This document shows, one piece after another, positions 12,432 to 21,901 of a DNA stretch of 64,000 nt. The position numbers were made by a program, and so were the translations under genes. Origin of the DNA: Syncephalastrum monosporum B8922 (Eukaryota; Mucoromycota; Mucoromycetes; Mucorales; Syncephalastraceae); NCBI GenBank assembly GCA_000697355.1, contig JNEN01001234.1:186001-250000 (forward strand), given 5' to 3'. The notes below the pieces were generated by a model that was not told the origin of the DNA, ran no database searches, and was given only the letters and a program-made list of their open reading frames with translations. Numbering within the stretch: position 1 is the first letter of the stretch; every line of letters begins with the position of its first letter.

Positions 12432-14510
12432 ATGGATACACAGCGTCTGACGGACGATTTACGGTAATTTTCTCGAACTCTTTTCAATCCACTCGAATCC
12501 CCTTGGATCCCGGCTCAAACACGTATCATTCACACAGGAGAATGTCTTGGCATTCGACTATTCTACTCAAAGAGGAGCCTTCGGAAGAGAACAGGTAAAT
12601 CTGACTAGATTTTATGAAAGACGTGGATCTCTCACCTTGCCGGATCGGCCCTCCAGCTTCTGTTCGCCTGCCAACCTTGACGCCTCTGCCAACTACATTA
12701 ATATCCTCCTCACCACTTACGGATACCCTGTACCCCTTAATTTCAAAAGTAATGACCCCATTGACGCGTGCAAGGTGGTCAACTGCCTATACCAAGTTTT
12801 AAAAGACAAAAAGGTACAGACATTGACTCTTTGACGACGACCCTCTCAACGATTTGAGAAACATAGGAGGAACGACGACAACGAGACGATATGGAAGAGA
12901 CGATTGCAAGACTCAAGCAAGAGCAATACGACATGCAGGCAGAGCTCGTGAGTAGTTTATCTCGCTCTTTCATCTTTCCTCATTGATAGTCGCCCAGGAT
13001 AAACGCTCTCAGGAACTTGCTGCCAGCCAACGAGAAAACTCCCATTTGCAAAATAAGCTCAAGTAAGAGCATCTCAACACGACGATACACGACGACGAGT
13101 TCTGATCAACCATATGCCTGTGTTTAGAGCCGCGAACCAGGAACTGAAAAACGAGATTGCATCACATCGCTTCGTCAAGGACGAGCTCTCACGACTAAAG
13201 AACAATATGCAATACATGAAATCGCAGTATGCGGTAGGACATACAACGTCATGATCCGGAGCGTAGCTGATCAGAGTGTATAGCACGAGACTCGGCGACA
13301 TGAACAGGAGCACGCCAAAACACGCGAGACCCTCTTCAAACTAATGAACGGGAAACATACGGCCACGCTTTCTTCTCTCACGCTCAATGAACCGTTACCA
13401 ACGCATGTACTGGGGTTAGAAGAAAACGATGTACAGGAGGTAACTCGGTTACTCTATGCGGCCCAGCACGAATCTAACCGAAAGATGAGGAGGGGATGTA
13501 TGCAGATTTATTGTCCAAAAGCAGCAGTCGCGAACAAGAAGCGCGCATCGAATGCGACCGGACCGCACGGCTTCTCGCAGACGTCTATAGCACCATTGTG
13601 TCACTCCTGGAGACAGTGTCTACGCTCAACAAAACACCCTCTGTCAATGTAAGCCCTAAAGGTACACATGATGGCCCCCAGTTGACATGTATAAGCAGAA
13701 CCTAGAAAGTTTGGAGACCTTCCGGTTACCGGTCGATATCGGCAGTGCCGCGGCAGTCGAACGCATCCATGGCTTGCTGGACAAGCTCAAGCACGAATGG
13801 GAAGAGCAGGTGTCTAAACGTACGGTGTACAAGCCAGAGGACATGAATGCCAAGGATGACATTATCGCCCAGCTCGAGCAGACCAACGACGAGCTGGTGG
13901 CGGCATTACGTAGGTTTTGCTATACACTGACACCCGAGCTGCTCCCATTCATTCACGCCATGTCCTTCCGTAGAGGATTGTACGACCGAGTACGAGGAGA
14001 AGGCCAAGATGTACATGCGCTTTGCAGACGGGCACTTCTTTGACTTGCACCGGCCGAGCTCTACGCAACAAGACGCGCTGTCTGACTCGGAGGATTCTGT
14101 GCTGGAGGATCCACGCGAAGAGTCAAAGTACCGACGGATACAAAAGCAAGCGATCATCGAACGGCGAAGGGTGACTGAGGCCGCCATCAAGCTGGGAGAC
14201 GAAAGGACCAAGTTGGCAGTAAGTATTCGTGTTTGGCGCGTGTGAGTTCCCGAATGCTGAGCCCTGCGTAGGCTGAGCGGTGGGCTCTCGAAGAAGTGAA
14301 GCGACAACAGACACTGGCAGAAATACTCTCGGATTCAGAGTAAGCGCTTGCATACGATTCTACTGAATAGAGCTCTGATCTTCCTTTTCTAGACCCTTCC
14401 CCTTGGAAGAGTCGCAAACAAGGAACCCAAATATACGACGCGCGGAGAGACCGCTGGCGCGCGCGTCGAAGCGATTGAGGTCGTTCCTTGGGCATGCACC
14501 GTCGCACTAA
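12432..14510 (+). CDS. ADIP/SSX2IP-like coiled-coil protein
   Basis: Twelve small exons give 484 residues: 12432-12463, 12538-12594, 12657-12813, 12867-12947, 12998-13062, 13128-13233, 13284-13439, 13490-13648, 13699-13909, 13974-14218, 14272-14339, 14393-14510. The phases agree throughout. The N-terminal segment (ASANYINILLTTYGYP, then VVNCLYQVLKDK) matches the start of the afadin- and alpha-actinin-binding family, and long coiled coils rich in Glu/Lys/Gln follow. Animal SSX2IP works at adherens junctions and centrosomes or basal-body satellites. Fungi lack those junctions, so a microtubule-organising or actin role is inference. The acceptor at 13489 could instead be at 13492, which would remove one Glu. 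The C-terminus is basic. Confidence 0.75.
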
Positions 14511-14625
14511 TGCATACAATAAAATCCCAAGCGTACAATGACAAGCAAAAAAATCGATCTGTGTCAGGTGCCAGTCGAGTGAAGTTTCGCTTTATACAAT
14601 ATCGATGGTGGTAAAAAGAGAGAAC

Positions 14626-14670
14626 AAGAGAGAGAGAGAGAGAGAGACAGAGAGAGAGACAGAGACAGAT
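14626..14670. repeat. GA-rich microsatellite
   Basis: An imperfect (GA)n tract in the short space between the convergent ADIP-like and RPS28 genes. It probably lies in the 3' untranslated region of RPS28. Confidence 0.6.
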
Positions 14671-14695
14671 AGCGGATGTATTAAGGAGAGAGGAC

Positions 14696-15111
14696 TTAAC
14701 GGAGACGGCGGGCCTCACGCTCAGACTCGAGCAGGCACAAAATGTCGTTTTCGCGGACGGGGCCCTTGACATTGCGGATAATGCTACGGTTGGTGTCGTC
14801 CATGAATTCGACACGGACCTGGGTCACACCACCACGGGAACCGGTGCGGCCGAGCACCTTGATCACGCGTGCGAGCTTAACGGGCTGCTTTTGGGCGTCC
14901 TGTGGATTACAGAGGTAATAGTGGAATGAGTGGAATGAGCAACTTTGACATGGGAGTGAATGAGAATGTCGAATGAGAACGGAATGGAAGCCATCTCGGA
15001 CAAAGTGTCATTGTCATCCATCCGTTGCTTCTTTCATCCATCCACGTATCGATCGATGATGGCTGCTGTGCGATGGCTTTGGTGATGGGCGGGGGATGGT
15101 GTACGTACCAT
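14696..15111 (-). CDS. RPS28: 40S ribosomal protein S28
   Basis: Two exons, 15109-15111 and 14696-14899, give 68 residues, the usual family length (67-68). The coding part of exon 1 is only the ATG, followed directly by GTACGT; the intron is about 209 nt. Exon 2 begins [20 protein letters not shown] and ends [10 protein letters not shown], which are hallmark S28 sequences. The protein sits at the mRNA exit of the small ribosomal subunit. The intron straight after the start codon and the compact gene fit a highly expressed ribosomal protein gene. Identification is firm. Confidence 0.95.
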
Positions 15112-15393
15112 GCTTTTGTTGGAGAAAAGGGAAGATCACTCAGTGGCTCGCACGGGCTGATTTGTTCGCCCCCCCCCCCCTCTCCCGGCCCGCGCTCCTA
15201 CTCTCACTGCGGGGATTTTCGCCCTGTAATGGCCAATGTCGCCACCATAAATGCAGCGATTCTCCATAGCATTTTCAAACTTGGAGCACAGGGCATTGAC
15301 GGAGGTCCTTATCATATATAGATTTTATAGAAAACATAATGTCTGAACTCCTTTACATTACTGATATCGTAAATATCGTAATCGAGACTCCCA

Positions 15394-17542
15394 TCATTGC
15401 CGCTTTGTGAAGCTCACTTTCAGGTTAAGAGGTCCAGCAGCACCCACAGCATTCGTGATAGGATGATCTCTTGGATAATCGAAATCTGCCGGCAAACACC
15501 ATTCATACTTGCGCACTAAAGCAGCGCACTCAAAGATTAGGCATATTCCCGACAATGGCTGGTTAACTTACAGAGTAGTGGTAGCATGATACGTTGCTCA
15601 GCAAGAGAGAAGTTGGCACCAATGCACCTACACAGTCATGAGCATTTGTCTCTCAGTATAGCACAACTCAAACTTACTGCCTTGCTCCATTGCTAAAAGG
15701 ATTCCAGGCCATACTATCTCCCCTTGCTGCGAGCTGCTCAGCCTCCCCACCAGGCATAAATCGATCCGGGTTGAAAACTTCAGGATCAGACCAGTATCTT
15801 GGGTTATGTTGCATCTCATAAATGTCAAACACCACACGTGTTTGCTTTGGATACACGGTGCCTCCAATGTCCGTGTCCTCTGTGAGATGGCGAACCAGAA
15901 GACTTGTCGCGGGAGGCGCTATCCGTAGGGTCTATTATTCCAAAATATGATCAGTAGGTATACTAATATACTCAATTCTTCACTATTGAAATATACCTCT
16001 TTGATAACCGCGTTAAGATATGGCAACTTCTTGGTTTCTTCTGCGGTAGGGAAAATATCTTCGTTTGTTTCTCCAAAATGATCAATAATTTCTTGACGGG
16101 CTTTTTCTTGGACCTCCTATACATGAAGAACAAGACAAACAATTTAGCCAGTGTACTCGATCGCGAACTTCCATTGTCATCGCGGCGTACCGGATGTATG
16201 GCCAGATAGTAGATTGCAAAGGTTAAAGCATTTGCCGTGGAGTCGTGTCCAGCCATGAAGAATACACAAAGGTCACTCTATACGCACGAACATAGCATGA
16301 ATACATATATATAGAACATGACGGAAAGTATTGTTCTCACCAAAAGTTCCGCGTTGGTAAGCTTGCCTCGCGTTGTCTGTTCACTCTCCAGCATGAGCTC
16401 CAGCAAGTCTCTTTCACTGTCAGGGACAGTCGCATCTTTCGTTCCTTCCTTCAAAGTGGCTCTTTTTTCGTTGATGATGCCTAGAATAGTAGAGTTCACA
16501 GCGTGAGTTGGGTAAAGTGGTCCCGTATTAGCGTCACTCACTCTCAAGGAGTTGGAGGAATTCCGTCAGTTCATCATGAATTGCGCGCCGCTTTGGTAGC
16601 ATAGACAGACAGTAGCGATCCAAAAACGGGAAAAAGATGTACTTCATGTCGAAAAGGCCGTGGTTGATGTTGTTGTATATTTTGACCCAGGGACTCTCCT
16701 CGTTTTCGAGAGCGTCAAAATCGAAACCGAACATGCTCAGACCCAAGACTTGGAGGGTCCAGCGCACAAACACGTCATGGATCTCAACAGGCCCGTTCTC
16801 GATTTCTCTGTCAAGGACCTTGAACATGGTATGAGAAAGCTCAGCAAACAACCTGACAGGCATGGCGCGCTGAAAGGCAGGGTTGGCAATCTGCAGTGAA
16901 ATATGAATGACTTGATACAAGTGAATCAGGCGCCGTCTTTGTGTTACCTGTCTGTGCTTCTTCCATGCAGCGCCGTTCAACACCACTATATTGGGACCGA
17001 ACACGAAGCGGCTGATCAAATTGCCTTCCTGCTCACTCATGAAATCAATCTTGTTGAAAAGGTCTGCTGTTTGTGAGCTCCTGAGCTTTTTCATGCAAGT
17101 TTAATATGTACCTGCTCTCAGTAATAGTTTCTTGACCAAGTCAGGTGAGGTGATATGGAGTGCCCAGCCATCCCAATCCAAGCGCTGCGTGGTGATAGTC
17201 ACTGAGTACAAACGCGTGCTTTTTTTTTTACTTATTTTGGCGAAATTAGTTTACCGTATAGAGTCCATTATTTGCCTTTAACAGCGTGGGCACCGTGTAC
17301 CGACGAGCCACCTTATGGTAGGGTGTATTGGTCATGATGGCTCGTAAAAACGAGAAGACCGGGACTCGCGGCAAGTCTCTCATGGACTTCGGAGGTTTGA
17401 AGACCGTCTCGTGAAAAAGGTAGACGGTGGATAAAGCGATAGCAAGACCTAGACTGATGGGCTTGTTTCTGCGTATCAAGTGGGCAGCATAGGTGGCCAG
17501 GGGACGGAAAATATCATCGTAATAGTGGGCAAGCTTGTTCAT
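15394..17542 (-). CDS. Cytochrome P450 monooxygenase (first family)
   Basis: Ten exons (17255-17542, 17112-17184, 16948-17063, 16542-16890, 16341-16480, 16191-16277, 15997-16116, 15678-15931, 15572-15627, 15394-15515) give 534 residues. An N-terminal hydrophobic helix (LGLAIALSTVYLF) anchors it to the ER. The I-helix motif AGHDST is at 331-336, the K-helix ExxR is ETLR at 391-394, and the haem loop FSNGARQC places the ligand at Cys477. All catalytic landmarks are present, so it should be active. The substrate cannot be read from sequence. It is clearly diverged from the two P450s at 50-55 kb. In exon 2 the acceptor must be at 17185 (GCAG), because the nearer CAG would create a stop. Confidence 0.9.
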
Positions 17543-18839
17543 GATGACTGCAAGACCGACGGAAAAAAAGGGCTTTTGCTAAAAAGAACTCCCACCTTTC
17601 CGGGTTGAGTTGGAGAGGCTTAGCTCATGCAAATATCTGTGCAACCTGTGGAACAGCTTTCTGCTGCGGCAGGCAAGAAGATCTTTTATGGTTTAGTTCT
17701 TTTTGCTGCTCTTGTAGTTACAATTTGTGTAGCATCATTCAGGTCTTGTCGACAGTAGAACTTTTTAACAATGGCTGTTGCTTTCTAAAAGATGTTTATA
17801 TCTTTAAATAGCCTTGCGAAATTTCGTTCCGAAATCAGTTTTCGTGGACTACACTTCATTTTTACTCTACATACCACCGGTCGGCGTTGGGGTCGTTGAT
17901 GCGCGCTCACGGCGCGCTGACGCCGACTCGCCTAAGCTGAATGCACTTTTGAGTCGCAGTGACATATTACCCAGTTGCAAAACACTTACCGATGGCCGGG
18001 GGAGCAAACATTTGACGCAAGGGCGATGTCTATGAGAGTTTTTTTCAGCGGTGATTCCAGCCACCGACCGCCTAGGCTAGTTGGTCGCAAACGGGAAAGA
18101 AGAAAGGCAGAGAAAGCGGAGAGGAAGAGACGCAAAGGGGACGCGAGAAAGGAGCGGAACTGAGACGTGTGTTAATGTCTATACTCAATGCATAGACCTG
18201 AATCTGTCTCACTTACTGGCAGAGGAAAAAGCGGAAAAAAACCTCTGATGGTAGGACAGCAAGTGGAAAGAAGGCAAAGGCGCGAACGGAAGAGAAGACA
18301 GGAGGAGAAGCGAGGAAGAGGACTGCAAGCTAAGTATACATTCAGAAGGAAGTTGGATTAGCGAGAGAGTCCAAAAAATTTGGTGCATTATATCACATAC
18401 ACAGATAGTGTCCTCGACTTTATGTCTGTCACTCTCAAACTCCTTCTCGTCGCCAACAAACGAAGAGACGCATCGATGATTGCTTTTCTTGCAAAATGTG
18501 ATCGCCAAAGCGTCTCGCATTGTCTGTGTATACTGCGATGGCTTCAATAGCAACACGTCCGTCAACGCCCTACAGATCACCTGATGAGCTTCTTGAGCGA
18601 GTGCAGCGGTCCATATGATATAATACATACAAAAGCTCTGCCAGATGCGTCTCCATGGATAAGCCTGTTCCATCGGATATCACACGCAATGCGGATTGTT
18701 TGTACTTGATGAAGGATTGGTCAAAGGTGCTACACACCGCTTTCTGCTTGTTTCCGTTGCGCCTGTAGTTATGATTAATGCATTAATGACTGATACAAAG
18801 CTACAGAGTCAGCACGCGGAGGGCATTTCATAATGCTTG
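17543..18839 (-). pseudogene. Decayed coding remnant of unknown family
   Basis: On the minus strand between about 18209 and 18770, two frames carry protein-like fragments that do not join. One reads KYKQSALRVISDGTGLSMET and continues as a leucine-rich helix. The other contains MRDALAITFCKKSNH and FVGDEKEFESDRHK. Neither has a plausible start or splice structure. I read this as a broken gene or transposon piece. I do not recognise the family. The rest of the stretch (17543-18200) holds nothing I can support. Confidence 0.35.
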
Positions 18840-19300
18840 CTCACTCCTGATAGACTTTGTGAAGGCCTCATGCGTCATGCCAGGCTGGTGCGCCTCCTGC
18901 ACTTGTTTCATTTGCCTCCACGAATTCTCGATGGGATTATCTGTCGATCGTGCAGGCCAGTGTCTCTGACAATGCTATGCTCTTCTGGGCACTTCTTTGG
19001 CTGGGAATAGAGCGTATAACGTATCATATAACCGTAAGTGATGTTGCGGACCGTCGATATATACCTCGGTCCCGTAAGTGTATACCGATTACAGCGCTTA
19101 TCAGCAGCGGGGCCTCAACGTTTTGGTTGATGTGGCTGTGGTCGTCTCCTGGAACAGAACTAGAGGTGCAAGTCAACTGAAAAAGAAATATAGAAGGAAA
19201 GGAAAAATAATACAGATCACCGAATTTTACTTTTCGACATCCCAAGCCCGTCAACAACAGGCGACCTGTACGTACAGTCGCTAAAAATTTATTTTTCTTC
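18840..19300 (-). mobile_element. Tc1/mariner-like transposase remnant
   Basis: On the minus strand from 18959 to 18840 the frame reads WPARSTDNPIENSWRQMK. This closely matches the WPAxSPDLNPIENxW block at the third catalytic acidic residue of Tc1/mariner DDE transposases. Sequence further upstream on that strand (to about 19300) is interrupted by stops and frame changes, and I cannot find the other two catalytic residues. It is a dead copy. The match of this block is direct; the extent of the element is a guess. Confidence 0.6.
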
Positions 19301-19566
19301 TGTACTGGCAGCGGAAGATTTGATCGAAAGTTGTTCCGAAACGCATGACCTTGGCTAGCAAAGAGGTTGAATAAGACTATACACCAGGCAGTCGTAGATG
19401 TCAACCGGACTAGGATGTCCAAACGTTTATCTCAACGATACGGCGCGATACCAAAGTTGCATTATATCCTATATCGCAATGTCTGCTACAAGTTATGGCA
19501 GCGAGAGGTCAATGCGTCCTGCCACAACTGTTACTTGACCTTTTTATCCACTGTAGGAAAGCAAAT

Positions 19567-19666
19567 GTTGAAGGACTCCGAAAAAATACTGAATCAATAT
19601 TCAAGATACTGAACGACTACTCAAGTTACTGAACGACTCCAGAAATTACTGAATGACTACTCAATT
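19567..19666. repeat. Five-copy 20-bp direct repeat (left cassette end)
   Basis: Four copies beginning TACTGAA start at 19587, 19607, 19627 and 19647, exactly 20 bp apart, with a fifth degenerate copy at 19567. The better units share TACTGAAYGACTAC. The same motif occurs in inverted orientation at 21211-21250, on the far side of the gene at 19779-20911, as expected for subterminal repeats of a DNA transposon. Confidence 0.8.
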
Positions 19667-19778
19667 TCTATTATTGGCGCAGTGTATCCTCAGCTAGCCC
19701 ATCGTCCTTGTTAAAAATTTTAAAACTATGTTTCCATTAGACATTGTTCTTCTTATTTTTTCCAATTTTGCTGTCGAC

Positions 19779-20911
19779 ATGGGAAAGCGAAACGCTTGCA
19801 GAAAAAATAAAAGGCCATTTCGATGCATTTATTGCTTAAAAGTTCGAAATCTTTTCGCAGGCCGGGAAACCAAAGTACAGCATTATCGCACCTGCAGCGC
19901 TCGTCGACAGCAACTGCTCAACCCAACTTCTACGGTAAATATAATGTTCAAAAAGATATATTACATATATATGTCTGTATCTGGTGATTTCTGATATCTG
20001 ATACTCACGCGGGCAATACGTATTATCAGGCGGATACATCGTCAATGGTATCGAATGATGTCCAACAGAATAGACTGTATACTTCGCAGCTATCAAAGGA
20101 CGAACACCACGCCGTTTCGCAGGTATGTAATAGAAGGTTTTGTAGTCGTGTTGTCTCATACCATCCTTCAAGTTTCCTCCTTCGCAAGGCATTGGTTCGG
20201 CCACCACGAGCCTCACCAGCGCGATGAACACCAGCTTTGGAGAGAATGCTCTGGACCTGTCAACGACTACAGAGTATCAACGCTGCTCGTCGATGCTCAG
20301 GGAGGTTCTGCGCGAACTGGCCACCATCAAGGCAGACATTGCGTCTCTCAGAATGCAGATGCAAGGCATGCGGCCGGCAATGGAGATGCCGCTGAACCTC
20401 GATCAACCGAGCGTTTTTGGCAACATCCTGAATCCGGCGCGCAACTTCCTCCAGCCAAAGGATGCCAGCGGACGCAAGAAATGCCAGTTCAGCTGGGGCG
20501 TCTACCGAGATCTCGTTGACCATGTCTTGAAGGAACAAGCTGGTCAGTTCTCGGATGAGGATTTCTTGGTCGCCTGCGACAATATCAGGAGCTCTGATAT
20601 GATAGCAGCTGTCAAGAGCGAGATCTGTTCCAGGTACTCAATTCCCCCGAGCCAGTCGTGGGGTAATGTACCTGCGAACGTACGGCACGAAGCCCAGCTG
20701 AAGATGGAAGAAGCTGCCGCCCCTTTTCTCCCCCTCCGTGCTTGCGTGGGCTACTGGGGAGCAAAACTGATGCTCTCCAAGCATTGGAACAACCAAGGGA
20801 CGAAACGGAGAGCCTGTGAGTATCCTGCATCATAAAACTATACACTTGATGTCTAACCACATACTAGCTCGAGAACACGTCGTCGAAGCGGGTGACCAAG
20901 GTCTGATATAA
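19779..20911 (+). CDS. Zinc-finger-like protein of unknown family in repeat cassette
   Basis: Four exons (19779-19934, 20030-20122, 20173-20815, 20868-20911) give 311 residues with consistent phases. Introns are 95, 50, 57-or-fewer and 52 nt class, like neighbouring genes. Exon 1 encodes a basic start and a C-x2-C ... H-x3-C cluster (CIYCLKV, then HYRTC) that could bind zinc and DNA. A helical, coiled-coil-like segment (MLREVLRELATIKADIASL) follows. The C-terminal domain (about residues 165-300) contains SWGVYRDLVDHVL and FLPLRACVGYWGAKLMLSKH. I recognise no catalytic DDE triad. From general familiarity, proteins with this Trp/Gly-rich C-terminal block are common as hypothetical proteins in Mucorales, but I cannot verify that here. 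Function unknown; DNA binding is inferred. Confidence 0.6.
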
Positions 20912-21210
20912 TGAGAATATGTTACAACTTTTTTATTTAACACTTATACATGTAGTTCCTGAGGACGACGAACTCTGATCTGGCGTTTGAAGCCATCGCT
21001 TCCCCGCCCACCGAGCCGGTCCAACCATCGTTGCCACCGGCTGGTAGATATCGCGGCCAAGGGACGGGACACGTCGCCAAGCGTGCTTGCCCAGTACCGG
21101 CGAAGCAGCAGACGCAAGTGCAGCGAGCACAACGACGTCGTCTGCACCTGCAATAAACTTTTTTTTTTTTCACAACACCATTAAGATCGGGTCATCCAAT
21201 GTATTATGGC

Positions 21211-21250
21211 GTAGTTGTTCAGTAAAACAGTGTAGTTATTCAGTAAATCA
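21211..21250. repeat. Inverted copies of the 20-bp motif (right cassette end)
   Basis: Two copies of GTAGTTRTTCAGTAAA lie at about 21211 and 21232. They are the reverse complement of the TACTGAAYRACTAC motif repeated at 19567-19666. From 21251 to 21901 I see no gene. Confidence 0.75.
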
Positions 21251-21901
21251 CGCAAGAGTACGATGCCACCTAACGTAAAGGATCCTAGAGTCATCCGAAT
21301 GTTGAAGATCCGTTTAGACGGATAAAGACACTTATTTTGGCTGGAGAGTTCTGGCGGGTTACAATGAAAACATGCATGTCAAATTTGGGCCGGATGATGT
21401 CGGTTTCGCGCAATGCTCTGTTCCGAGAAGGGTGAAAGCGCCTAGGAAAGATAACCTTTTCTGACAAGTGTTTGTAACCCAACGAATTTCATGAATTACC
21501 ATAATAAACGCTTGCCCTATCACGATTCTTCATACATTTACACATTTACATATAGGCGCATAACTCATTTGTTACATTAATTAGATATCCGTATTAAGTG
21601 GTGACACAAAACGGAAGGATCTAAATCGCGTCATTCATGGGCGAACCCCAAAAATGTGTTGACCACCATGAGTCTAAACACCATTGTGTTCAATTTCCAT
21701 AGGATCCTTATCCAAAAGCCGGAGTGGCTCACCGTCATTATTAATGAAAAAAAAAAGACATCAAAAAGCAAAAACCGATGGAGGTAGGGGCGGAGGGGGA
21801 TGACAAAAGGAGATGGAACGAGATGAGCCTAATTGGAAGGGCAACCCCTCGTTGTCAAATATCGGCATCCCTCTTTGACATGCTTATTTTTAAGATCAAG
21901 A

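Larger units (their letters stand above)
19567..21250. mobile_element. Putative repeat-bounded mobile cassette
   Basis: About 1.7 kb bounded by a 20-bp iterated motif at the left and two inverted copies at the right. Between them lies one intact four-exon gene and no recognisable transposase. Subterminal inverted iterations are typical transposase-binding sites of cut-and-paste elements. The exact ends and any target-site duplication cannot be fixed by eye. It could be a non-autonomous element with a cargo gene, or an autonomous element whose protein belongs to an unrecognised family. It sits beside a Tc1/mariner remnant, so the region is transposon-rich. Confidence 0.5.

Noticed and set aside
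17185..17254. Apparent frame break between exons 1 and 2 of the first P450
   Set aside because: Using the CAG at about 17203 as acceptor gives a stop and the wrong phase. The next CAG, ending at 17185, restores the frame, and all ten exons then add up to whole codons.
17814..18162. Plus-strand frames in the GC-rich patch near 18 kb
   Set aside because: Low-complexity, Arg-rich translations without a known motif; likely chance.
19567..19666. CRISPR-like regular 20-bp spacing
   Set aside because: The units are contiguous degenerate repeats without unique spacers, in a eukaryotic genome, and have inverted partners at 21211-21250.
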